Source: Runella rosea (GTDB taxonomy: Bacteria; Bacteroidota; Bacteroidia; Cytophagales; Spirosomataceae). From it: a stretch of 64,000 nucleotides of DNA. The notes under the pieces are model-generated. The model was not told the origin of the DNA. It was given only the letters and a program-made list of their open reading frames with translations, and searched no databases. Made by a program: the position numbers and the translations under genes. The stretch spans positions 3,844,001-3,908,000 of the forward strand of contig NZ_CP030850.1 in the NCBI RefSeq assembly GCF_003325355.1, given 5' to 3'. Of this stretch, positions 54,838-62,412 are shown piece by piece; position 1 is the stretch's first letter; each line of letters starts with the position of its first letter.

Positions 54838-55686
54838 ATGACGCTTTCTAAAATTACGCTGATTTTTGGCAGTCTTCTGCTTGGTATGCTTCAATTATCC
54901 TATGCACAACCCGCCGCCGAAATGGATATTTTCCAGTCGTTGCCTCCCGAAAAACAACTCAGTACGTTTAGTGGATTTCCTTGCGCTTCGTTTATCTTTA
55001 TCGGACGCCAAGCCAAAGTCGTGAAGCCAATCAAAGTGGCAAGAAATGCCCCTTGGGTGTGGCGGGCACGTTTTTGGGGGCACGAGCCGCAGGCCGACAG
55101 TGCGCTGTTGGCTCGCGGGTTTCACGTAGTGTATTGCGACGTAGCCGAACTCTACGGCAACGCCCACGCTGTTGAAATCTGGAATCAATTTTACGCTTTT
55201 TTACATAAAGCGGGGCTTTCATCCAAAGTTGCGCTCGAAGGCTTCAGCCGCGGCGGGGTGTATGCCTACAATTGGGCCATCGCCAATCCCGAAAAAGTAT
55301 CCTGCGTTTACGCCGACGCGCCCGTTATGGACCTAAAAAGTTGGCCAGGCGGGAAAGGACGAGGCCCCGGAAGCCCAAAAGACTGGGAATTATTTAAACA
55401 AGATTATAATCTGCAAACCGAAGAAGAAGCGGCGCAATTTAAAGGAAGCCCGCTCGACAACGTGGAGAAAATCGTCAAAGGAGGCTATCCGATGCTTCAT
55501 GTGTGCGGCGATGCCGATGAGGTGGTACCCATTGAAGAAAATACTACATTGTTTGAACAACGCGTAAAAGCACTCGGCGGCAACATCACGGTTATTCACA
55601 AACCCGGCGTAAAGCATCACCCGCACAGCCTGAAAGACCCTTCGCCTATCGTGGCGTTTATATTACGCGCTACATGGCGAGATTAA
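54838..55686 (+). CDS. Secreted alpha/beta hydrolase
   Basis: This 282-residue protein has a signal peptide (MTLSKITLIFGSLLLGMLQLSYAQ) and an alpha/beta-hydrolase fold. The nucleophile Ser lies in LEGFSRGGVYAYNW (G-x-S-x-G form), an Asp in CGDADEVVPIEENT and the His in HKPGVKHHPHSL. The spacing is of dienelactone-hydrolase or prolyl-oligopeptidase-like esterases. The large mid-part (WVWRARFWGHEPQADSALLARG) is shared with Bacteroidota esterases that act on plant or algal sugars. Start ATG 54838 leads into the signal peptide. It precedes DUF4846 and M15 genes on the same strand by 39 bp, so co-transcription is likely. Confidence 0.82.
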   Translation: MTLSKITLIFGSLLLGMLQLSYAQPAAEMDIFQSLPPEKQLSTFSGFPCASFIFIGRQAKVVKPIKVARNAPWVWRARFWGHEPQADSALLARGFHVVYCDVAELYGNAHAVEIWNQFYAFLHKAGLSSKVALEGFSRGGVYAYNWAIANPEKVSCVYADAPVMDLKSWPGGKGRGPGSPKDWELFKQDYNLQTEEEAAQFKGSPLDNVEKIVKGGYPMLHVCGDADEVVPIEENTTLFEQRVKALGGNITVIHKPGVKHHPHSLKDPSPIVAFILRATWRD

Positions 55687-55725
55687 TGCGTTGTCGCCCT
55701 GAAACACTAACAATTTGAATAACAC

Positions 55726-56493
55726 ATGTCAAAAGCGTTTTTTCTCCCAATACTTTTTGTTGTTTTAAACACCGCCGCACAGGTAAAAATTGACAAATCA
55801 GCGACGACTATTTCGACGCGTTTTGCTCCGCCCGTTGGTTTTGAACGCAAAGCTTTCGAATCAAACTCCTTTGCATACTACCTCAGGCGTTTGCCGCTAA
55901 AATCTTGGAACAGCAACGTGTTGTATTTTGACGGGCGAACCAAAAATACGCCCAACGTGTACGTCTCCGTCGTAGATTTAGGCATCGGCAAAAGAGACCT
56001 GCACCAATGCGCCGACGCCGTGATGCGCCTACGGGCAGAATACCTGTATGCCCAACGCCGTCTTGATGAGATTCATTTCAATTTTGTGGCCGACGGGAAG
56101 CCGCGTTTTTTTAAGAATTACGCAAAGGGCGATTATAGTTACCCAAAATTCTGGAAATACATGGAGTACATTTTTATATCGGCCAATACCCGTTCTTTGC
56201 ATGATGAATTAAAACCCATTACGATGTCAAAAATGCAAATCGGCGATGTTTTTATTCAGAAAGGAATTCCCTTTGGTCACGCTGTTATTGTAGTGGATAT
56301 GGCCGAAAATCCAACAACGGGGCAAAAAGTGTATCTGCTGGCTCAAAGCTACATGCCCGCCCAAGAAATTCAGTTATTGGTCAACCCTCAAAATAACTCA
56401 CTCAGTCCTTGGTATGAACTTAAAAATGAGACAATTACAACCCCTGAGTGGACTTTCGAGCCCGCTAACCTCCGTCGTTTTGCGGGCAATTAA
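55726..56493 (+). CDS. DUF4846-family secreted protein
   Basis: This 255-residue protein has a signal peptide (MSKAFFLPILFVVLNTAAQ) and matches DUF4846, which occurs in Bacteroidota envelope loci. Conserved pieces include VSVVDLGIGKRDLHQCADAVMRLRAEYLY, IQKGIPFGHAVIVVDMAENP and LLAQSYMPAQEIQLLVNP. The Cys and His in these motifs (Cys in HQCADAV; His in PFGHAV) are laid out like papain-fold/NlpC hydrolases, so a cell-wall amidase activity is possible, but this is inference. It is followed by an overlapping M15 peptidase gene, which supports a peptidoglycan context. Confidence 0.8.
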   Translation: MSKAFFLPILFVVLNTAAQVKIDKSATTISTRFAPPVGFERKAFESNSFAYYLRRLPLKSWNSNVLYFDGRTKNTPNVYVSVVDLGIGKRDLHQCADAVMRLRAEYLYAQRRLDEIHFNFVADGKPRFFKNYAKGDYSYPKFWKYMEYIFISANTRSLHDELKPITMSKMQIGDVFIQKGIPFGHAVIVVDMAENPTTGQKVYLLAQSYMPAQEIQLLVNPQNNSLSPWYELKNETITTPEWTFEPANLRRFAGN

Positions 56494-57262
56494 TCCATTT
56501 TTTATCCGTAAAAACCCACATTCTCAAGCGCTTTCCTTATCTGCATTTTTGCTCTGTTCGACGGCCTACGCTCAATCTGAATATCTCAAAGCTTATCCCG
56601 ACTACATCGTTAGAATCACCAAAAATCAACTCATTTGGAAAGATTCCACGGTGATGCCGTTTGATGATGGACAAAAAAAAACGTTTGCTCAGCTGCTTCA
56701 AAATGCTGATTTAGAAGACCAATTAGCTCAAAAATACCCTTTAAGTCGCGTTCAAAATCCACCTACCATCAATCAAGACCCCGGTCGTTTTCGTTACGAG
56801 CCTTTTTTTCGAAAGATGTACGGAAACACAGAGGCCGAAGTCCGCAAAAAACTAACGGAGATTACCTGGCTGCCTAAAACCCTGAAAAAGAAGTTATTGG
56901 TAACACAAGTGAACGATGTTGACAAGCATTTTCAGGCTGTTTCTGATGAACTGGAAAAACATCCTGAATTACTAAAATACGTCAACAATCCTGCTGGAAC
57001 ATTTTCGTGGCGGGTCATCAGCGGCACCAACCGGCTTAGTATGCACAGCTACGGCACCGCCATTGATATTAACTTAAATCTCTCGCATTATTGGCAGTGG
57101 GACTGCCGCTGCAAGGATGAATCCGTCCAGCTCAAGTACCGCAACCTCATCGCCGCCCAAGTCGTAGAAATCTTTGAAAAACACGGTTTTATCTGGGGTG
57201 GCAAATGGTACCATTATGACACTATGCACTTTGAATACCGCCCCGAATTACTGCTAAAATAA
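56480..57262 (+). CDS. M15-family D-Ala-D-Ala carboxypeptidase-like peptidase
   Basis: This zinc peptidase has the M15 signature: zinc ligands in RLSMHSYGTAIDINL (His and Asp) and in HYDTMHFEYRPELL (His), plus ISGTNR. It should trim peptidoglycan peptides in the periplasm. The start is uncertain: TTG at 56480 gives MRAINPFFIRKNPHSQALSLSAFLLCSTAYAQ, a plausible signal peptide, overlapping the previous gene by 14 bp; an ATG at 56414 would overlap by 80 bp and bury the signal. The size and residues fit D-alanyl-D-alanine carboxypeptidases. It shares a transcript with DUF4846. A long hairpin follows. Confidence 0.83.
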   Translation: MRAINPFFIRKNPHSQALSLSAFLLCSTAYAQSEYLKAYPDYIVRITKNQLIWKDSTVMPFDDGQKKTFAQLLQNADLEDQLAQKYPLSRVQNPPTINQDPGRFRYEPFFRKMYGNTEAEVRKKLTEITWLPKTLKKKLLVTQVNDVDKHFQAVSDELEKHPELLKYVNNPAGTFSWRVISGTNRLSMHSYGTAIDINLNLSHYWQWDCRCKDESVQLKYRNLIAAQVVEIFEKHGFIWGGKWYHYDTMHFEYRPELLLK

Positions 57263-57307
57263 TTGACGTTAGCAAAAATACCTCAAAAACCAGAAATAGG
57301 TACAAGC

Positions 57308-57370
57308 AAAAAATCCACCTTTTATAGTAAACAGACGCTTGGCTGTCTACCCTAAAAGGCGGATTTTTAG
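57308..57370. terminator. Bidirectional terminator between M15 and pruA genes
   Basis: A long stem (57308-57334 with 57342-57369, few mismatches), starting AAAAAATCC and ending GGATTTTT, lies between convergent genes. Confidence 0.82.
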
Positions 57371-57386
57371 TCTTAAAAACGGTTTA

Positions 57387-59015
57387 TTATTCCGCTAAAA
57401 ACGGATAACGATAGTCTACTGGCGAAACAAAAGTTTCTTTTATAGTGCGAGGCGACACCCAACGCAATAGGTTCAAAATAGAGCCCGCTTTGTCGTTCGT
57501 TCCCGAAGCACGCGCCCCACCAAACGGCTGTTGTCCTACCACGGCCCCCGTGGGTTTGTCGTTGATGTAAAAATTCCCAGCGGCATTTACCAATTTCTTG
57601 CTTGCCTGCTCAATTACGTAGCGGTCTTGGGCAAAAATAGAGCCTGTCAGCGCATAAGGTGATGTTTTGTCGACCAATTCGAGCGTTTCTTCAAATTTTT
57701 CGGGTTCATAGACATATATCGTCAACACTGGCCCGAAGATTTCTTCACACATCGTGGTGTACATTGGGTCGGTAGTGAGCAGTACCGTAGGCTCAATAAA
57801 ATAGCCCGTTGATTTGTCATAATTTCCACCCGCGATGACCGTCACACGAGGGTCATTTTTGGCATTATCAATATAGCCCGCGATTTTATCAAACGATTTT
57901 TCGTCAATGACGGCGTTGATAAAGTTGGAAAAATCTTCCGTAACGCCCATTTTCATGCTTGCCAAATCGGCAATCATATAGCCTTTTACTTCTTCCCATA
58001 AGTTGGCAGGGATGTAGGCTCGCGAAGCCGCCGAACATTTTTGTCCCTGATACTCAAACGCGCCGCGCACCAGTCCTACCGCCACCGCTTTGGCGTTGGC
58101 TGACGAATGCGCTACGACGAAGTCTTTACCGCCTGTTTCACCCACAATACGCGGAAAGGATTTATAAATCGAAAGATTATCGCCAATGGTTTTCCAAATG
58201 TACTGAAACACTTTTGTACTGCCCGTAAAATGAATTCCTGCAAAGTCGGGATGGCGCAAAATGACATCCCCAGCCACGGGGCCATCTACATAAATCAGGT
58301 TAATAACGCCGTCGGGGACGCCTGCTTCTTTGAATACTTTCATCAAGACATTGGCGGCGTAAACTTGCGTAAGCGCGGGTTTCCATACGCATACATTACC
58401 CATCAACGCCGCCGAAGTAGGCAAGTTTCCCGCAATCGCCGTAAAATTGAAGGGCGTTAAGGCAAACACAAACCCTTCCAACGGACGGTGCTCCAAGCGG
58501 TTCCAAACACCCTCCGACGACTGTGGCTGCTCACCGTATATTTGGGAGGCATAATGCACATTAAAACGCAAGAAATCAATCATTTCACAGGCCGCATCAA
58601 TCTCGGCCTGATAGGCATTTTTGGATTGTCCAAGCATGGTTGCCGCATTGATTTCGGCGCGATACGGTCCCGCCAGTAAATCAGCCGCTTTCAAGAAAAT
58701 GGCGGCCCGATGTTCCCAACTTAAATTTGCCCAATTTTCACGCGCCGCCAAAGCTGCCTCAATGGCTTTTGTCACGTGCGACGCATCCCCTAAAGAATAA
58801 TACCCAAGTACGTATTGGTGGTCGTGGGGAGGCGTCACGGCGTGTTTATCCTCCGTCATAATTTCCTCGCCACCGATGTACATTGGTATCTCTATTTGAC
58901 GACTTCGTGCTTCCACAAGGGCCGCTTTGAGCGCGGCCCGTTCGGGCGAATTCGGTGCGTAAGATTTGACGGGTTCGTTCTTGGGAACGGGTACGTTGAA
59001 AAATCCAGTAGCCAT
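57387..59015 (-). CDS. pruA: L-glutamate gamma-semialdehyde dehydrogenase
   Basis: PruA oxidises glutamate semialdehyde/pyrroline-5-carboxylate to glutamate with NAD+, ending proline breakdown. The 542-residue length is right for the stand-alone type. Motifs: TPFNFTAIAGNLPTSAALMGN (NAD binding), FTGSTKVFQ, the general base Glu293 in VGETGGKDFVV, catalytic Cys327 in QGQKCSAASRAY and EEIFGPVLTIYVY. The start is the ATG at 59015 (MATGFFNVPVPKNEPV); longer frames back to 59132 overlap the prolyl oligopeptidase gene and lack family similarity. It lies 31 bp downstream of that peptidase on the same strand, so peptide breakdown and proline use are probably linked. Confidence 0.95.
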   Translation of the reverse strand: MATGFFNVPVPKNEPVKSYAPNSPERAALKAALVEARSRQIEIPMYIGGEEIMTEDKHAVTPPHDHQYVLGYYSLGDASHVTKAIEAALAARENWANLSWEHRAAIFLKAADLLAGPYRAEINAATMLGQSKNAYQAEIDAACEMIDFLRFNVHYASQIYGEQPQSSEGVWNRLEHRPLEGFVFALTPFNFTAIAGNLPTSAALMGNVCVWKPALTQVYAANVLMKVFKEAGVPDGVINLIYVDGPVAGDVILRHPDFAGIHFTGSTKVFQYIWKTIGDNLSIYKSFPRIVGETGGKDFVVAHSSANAKAVAVGLVRGAFEYQGQKCSAASRAYIPANLWEEVKGYMIADLASMKMGVTEDFSNFINAVIDEKSFDKIAGYIDNAKNDPRVTVIAGGNYDKSTGYFIEPTVLLTTDPMYTTMCEEIFGPVLTIYVYEPEKFEETLELVDKTSPYALTGSIFAQDRYVIEQASKKLVNAAGNFYINDKPTGAVVGQQPFGGARASGTNDKAGSILNLLRWVSPRTIKETFVSPVDYRYPFLAE

Positions 59016-59046
59016 AATATTGTGTTTGTTGATTTTTGGATGAATG

Positions 59047-61149
59047 TTATTTCCAGCTAAGTCCCATGTTATAAAACATAAAAGCATAAATATCCGCCGT
59101 TTGTTCCAACGACTTAGCGGTATTGCTTGCACCGTGTCCGCTGTTCACGTCAACCCGAATCAAAAGAGGATTTGTGGTGGTTTTGGCGGCTTTGGCCTGC
59201 AATTCGGCAATGTATTTAAACGAGTGCGCTGGCACCACGCGGTCATCATGGTCGGCGGTTGTGACGAGCGTAGCGGGATAATTAACGCCTTCTTTGATGT
59301 TGTGCAATGGCGAATAGGCGTACAAGTTTTTAAAATCTGTGGCATTGTCGCTGCTGCCATAATCGGCAATCCAGTTCCAGCCGATGGTAAATTTATGAAA
59401 ACGAAGCATGTCCATCACGCCCACTTGCGGAAAAGCCACTTTGGCCAACTCAGGCCGCTGATTCATTACTGTTCCGACCAACAAGCCTCCGTTGGAGCCA
59501 CCGCGCAACGCTAAACGGGCGTTGGAGGTGTATTTTTGGGCAATCAGGTACTCCCCTGCCGCAATAAAGTCATCAAATACATTCTGCTTTTGAAGCCGCA
59601 TTCCTGCTTCGTGCCATTTATCACCGTATTCGGCCCCGCCGCGCAGGTTGGCCTGAGCATATACGCCGCCGTTGTCCAAAAACGGAATCAATACGGGACT
59701 GAAACTAGCCGTTAGGCTGATGTTAAATCCACCATAGCCGTACAAAATAGTAGGGTTTGTTCCGTCCAATTTCAGCCCTTTTTTATAGACAATAAACATC
59801 GGAATTTTGGTGCCGTCTTTGCTAGGATAAAACACCTGCTTTGTCTCGTAATCACCGGGGGTAAAGGTCACTTCGGGATTACGGAACACGGTACTTTTGC
59901 GCGACGCAATGTCGTAACTAAAAATCGTGGGGGGATAGTTGAACGAAGAAAACGTATAGAAAACCGTTTTGTCCTCTTTTTCGCCACCAAAACCACCCGC
60001 TGAGCCTAAACCAGGGAGCGGTACTTCATTTTCAAGCTTTCCGTTCAAATCGTACACATAAGCGCGGGTCGTTACGTCTTTGAGGTACGTCACAAACATT
60101 TTCCCACCCGCCGTACCTGCGCCCTGCAATGGTTCGGGTTTTTCAGGGAGAATTTCTTTCCAATTTTTCTCGTCAGGATCGGCTGGGTCAAAAAGAACTA
60201 CGCGCTCATTTTTGGCATTTTTATTGGTACGAAGTAAAAATTTATTTCCCACATTGTCTACGATTGAAAACTGATCGTCTGTAATTTCCGCGACTACGGG
60301 CTTAAATTCTTTTTGGCCACTTTCGCGATAAAAGAGCGCATTTCCGTCTTTCCCTTTGCCTCTATCTGAAATATTCAGGAATGAAAACCGCTCATCTTCA
60401 CTCACATACACTCCGTGAAAACGCTGTGGATTTGCTTTGTCTTCATACACCAATTCATCCGCTGACTGCGCGGTTCCTACTGTGTGAAAAAACACTTGGT
60501 GGTTTTCATTTTTTGCCGCCAACGCGCTGCCTTCAGGTTTGGGATAACGGCTATAGTAGAAGCCATTTCCTTGCCACGAAGCCCCCGATACTTTTACCCA
60601 TTCTATTTTGTCGGCGAGCATTTTCAGGGTTTTCATATCCATGATTTGGTATTCCTGCCAATCGGAGCCACCCTGAGAAAAACCACAAACCGCATAATCT
60701 CCTTTTTTGGACAAACTAAATACCGTCAGCCGCGTGGTGCCGTCGGCCGAAAGTTTGTTGGGATCCAACACCACTTCGGGCGCACCGCTCATTCCTTTTT
60801 GGCGGTACAACACCGACTGATTTTGCAATCCGTCGTTTTTATAAAAATAAAAATACTCTCCCTTGCGGCGCGGAGCCGAGTATTTGGGGTAGTTGTATAC
60901 TTTTTCCAATTGCTGTTTGATGAGGCCTCGGTAGGGTATTTTTTCCAAATATCCGAAAGTGACCTTGTTTTGCTCCATTACCCAAGCTTTGGTGTCAGCG
61001 GCGTTATCGTCTTCGAGCCAACGATAGGGATCGGCTACTTTTGTACCATGGTAGTCATCGGTATGAGCTACTTTTCGGGTGGTGGGATAGGTCATTTGGG
61101 CGTGTAGAGTGACGGAAAACAGAGCGAGAAAAATAAAGGGTTTTACCAT
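59047..61149 (-). CDS. Prolyl oligopeptidase family serine peptidase (S9A)
   Basis: This 700-residue peptidase cuts short peptides after proline. A signal peptide (MVKPFIFLALFSVTLHAQ) places it outside the inner membrane. The N-terminal beta-propeller starts with YPTTRKVAHTDDYHGTKVADPYRWLED. The C-terminal alpha/beta hydrolase has the nucleophile Ser552 in LRGGSNGGLLVG, the Asp in DHDDRVVPAHSF and the His in VDVNSGHGAS. Upstream GGFNISLTASFSP and ANLRGGAEYG are family marks. Start ATG 61149. It precedes pruA by 31 bp: peptide hydrolysis to proline would feed proline catabolism. Confidence 0.95.
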   Translation of the reverse strand: MVKPFIFLALFSVTLHAQMTYPTTRKVAHTDDYHGTKVADPYRWLEDDNAADTKAWVMEQNKVTFGYLEKIPYRGLIKQQLEKVYNYPKYSAPRRKGEYFYFYKNDGLQNQSVLYRQKGMSGAPEVVLDPNKLSADGTTRLTVFSLSKKGDYAVCGFSQGGSDWQEYQIMDMKTLKMLADKIEWVKVSGASWQGNGFYYSRYPKPEGSALAAKNENHQVFFHTVGTAQSADELVYEDKANPQRFHGVYVSEDERFSFLNISDRGKGKDGNALFYRESGQKEFKPVVAEITDDQFSIVDNVGNKFLLRTNKNAKNERVVLFDPADPDEKNWKEILPEKPEPLQGAGTAGGKMFVTYLKDVTTRAYVYDLNGKLENEVPLPGLGSAGGFGGEKEDKTVFYTFSSFNYPPTIFSYDIASRKSTVFRNPEVTFTPGDYETKQVFYPSKDGTKIPMFIVYKKGLKLDGTNPTILYGYGGFNISLTASFSPVLIPFLDNGGVYAQANLRGGAEYGDKWHEAGMRLQKQNVFDDFIAAGEYLIAQKYTSNARLALRGGSNGGLLVGTVMNQRPELAKVAFPQVGVMDMLRFHKFTIGWNWIADYGSSDNATDFKNLYAYSPLHNIKEGVNYPATLVTTADHDDRVVPAHSFKYIAELQAKAAKTTTNPLLIRVDVNSGHGASNTAKSLEQTADIYAFMFYNMGLSWK

Positions 61150-61193
61150 AATGGAATACGCGTTTGGATGAAGTGTTTGGCAAAAATAAAAAA

Positions 61194-61219
61194 TGTCGCC
61201 CTCTTGTCAGAGAACGACA
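61194..61219 (-). terminator. Terminator after the small lipoprotein gene
   Basis: On the minus strand TGTCG-TT-CTCT / AGAG-GG-CGACA forms a stem with an internal mismatch and ends in TTTTTTATTT. Confidence 0.65.
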
Positions 61220-61246
61220 CCTAAATAGTTTATTTTAACACCTTTT

Positions 61247-61702
61247 TTAAGGTGATACCAATGTATAGTTATTAATGGTTCCGCCCGTTTTTTGGCTTCC
61301 AGAGGTGCGGGTCATTACAAATTCGATTTCAGTAGCCGAGTTTATCGTAAACTGTATGGTTCCGTTGGTGCCCGTTGGCTGTGGTGTCAAATTCTTCAAT
61401 ATTAGGGTGTTACCCGCAGTTGTTTCCTGCACTTCCCACTGACCCGTAAAAGTATTTCCATCCCACTCTTTCAACGTTGCGGAGGTAGGGCTGCTCAAAT
61501 CCAACCGAAAATTAAGATACCCTGGTGTTGGATTGGTAGCGGCTCCCTTGGTATACACTACGCTCGAACCATGCTTAATCAATTGCGCGCTCCACACTCG
61601 TCCGATAATTTCGCTTAAAGGTTTAGGTTTCTTCTTGCAGCTTGAAACCATCACGGTACCTACCACTGCAATCATTACAAAAACCGTAAAAAAACGTTTC
61701 AT
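61247..61702 (-). CDS. Small lipocalin-like lipoprotein
   Basis: This 151-residue protein has a lipoprotein signal (MKRFFTVFVMIAVVGTVMVSSC) followed by a Lys-rich linker. The mature part is a run of short beta strands (IGRVWSAQLIKHGSSVVY, YLNFRLDLSS, ATLKEWDGNTFTGQWEV, TLILKNLTPQP, IEFVMTRTSG), like the lipocalin-like proteins common in Bacteroidota. It has no catalytic motif and no named role. It is an isolated gene, with a terminator on its 3' side. Confidence 0.68.
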   Translation of the reverse strand: MKRFFTVFVMIAVVGTVMVSSCKKKPKPLSEIIGRVWSAQLIKHGSSVVYTKGAATNPTPGYLNFRLDLSSPTSATLKEWDGNTFTGQWEVQETTAGNTLILKNLTPQPTGTNGTIQFTINSATEIEFVMTRTSGSQKTGGTINNYTLVSP

Positions 61703-61927
61703 AAATAGTTACTATTTTAAGTAAAATTGATTCTTCACAATTAACTCACTATACAAAACCCACGCCAAAGGTTTAATATTGCGCTCGAATATCAGTTTTT
61801 TTCGAAAAACTTACAAGCTTTCGGCGCAAAACCTATTCAATGGTACATTTAACTCGTCATATACCCAAGACGAAAAAAAGAGGACACACGTTGCATCGCT
61901 ACTTCTTTTTTAATCTGGGCTCGCTTC

Positions 61928-62377
61928 TCACGGTAAACGAAGAGATTGCCAAGTAACCATTTGCCAACCTTCCTTGCGCTTAATATACACATCTGTAAAA
62001 CGAAAACGGGTATTAAGTTGTTGGCCGTTGCTGACTACTTTGGCGGCACATACCCCCGTAATAATAGCCGTTTTATCGTAAATCCTTACTTTCAGCTCGT
62101 CGGCTGTCATTTCATTGTAGACCAATTTACCGTCCTTTATAGATTGAATGAAAGAGGCTTTCGTGTCAATCAATCCGTTGGAGTGGCAGTAAATTATATC
62201 TTCACCCATTACTTGGTTCAGGTACGCATAATCTTTGCTAACCAATGCGGCAAAGCGTTTTTTCTCAATGTCGGCAACCAATGTCTCTTTGGATGTTTGA
62301 GACAATGCCACGTAACTTTTAAATACCCAGAGCAGCAATATGGCCCCGATGAGGGTGAACCTTGATATATTTTTCAT
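61928..62377 (-). CDS. Secreted NTF2-like (DUF4440/SnoaL-like) protein
   Basis: This 149-residue protein has a hydrophobic N-terminus (MKNISRFTLIGAILLLWVFKSYVALSQ) that is a signal peptide or anchor, then a cone-shaped NTF2-like fold: ADIEKKRFAALVSKDYAYLNQVMGEDIIYCHSNG, TADELKVRIYDKTAIITGVCAAKV and a C-terminal RFRFTDVYIKRKEGWQMVTWQS, the characteristic ending of DUF4440. Such proteins bind or act on small molecules, but many are uncharacterised. The ATG at 62377 is used; a TTG two codons earlier is the alternative. It is 30 bp downstream of the GMC oxidoreductase gene, probably in one transcript. Confidence 0.8.
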   Translation of the reverse strand: MKNISRFTLIGAILLLWVFKSYVALSQTSKETLVADIEKKRFAALVSKDYAYLNQVMGEDIIYCHSNGLIDTKASFIQSIKDGKLVYNEMTADELKVRIYDKTAIITGVCAAKVVSNGQQLNTRFRFTDVYIKRKEGWQMVTWQSLRLP

Positions 62378-62412
62378 TTTCAATCAAATTATTGGAAAAC
62401 TAATGCACAAAA

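Noticed and set aside
56414-56479. Start of the M15 peptidase at the ATG at 56414
   Set aside because: It would overlap the DUF4846 gene by 80 bp and place 22 residues before the natural start of the signal peptide; TTG at 56480 is preferred, with doubt.
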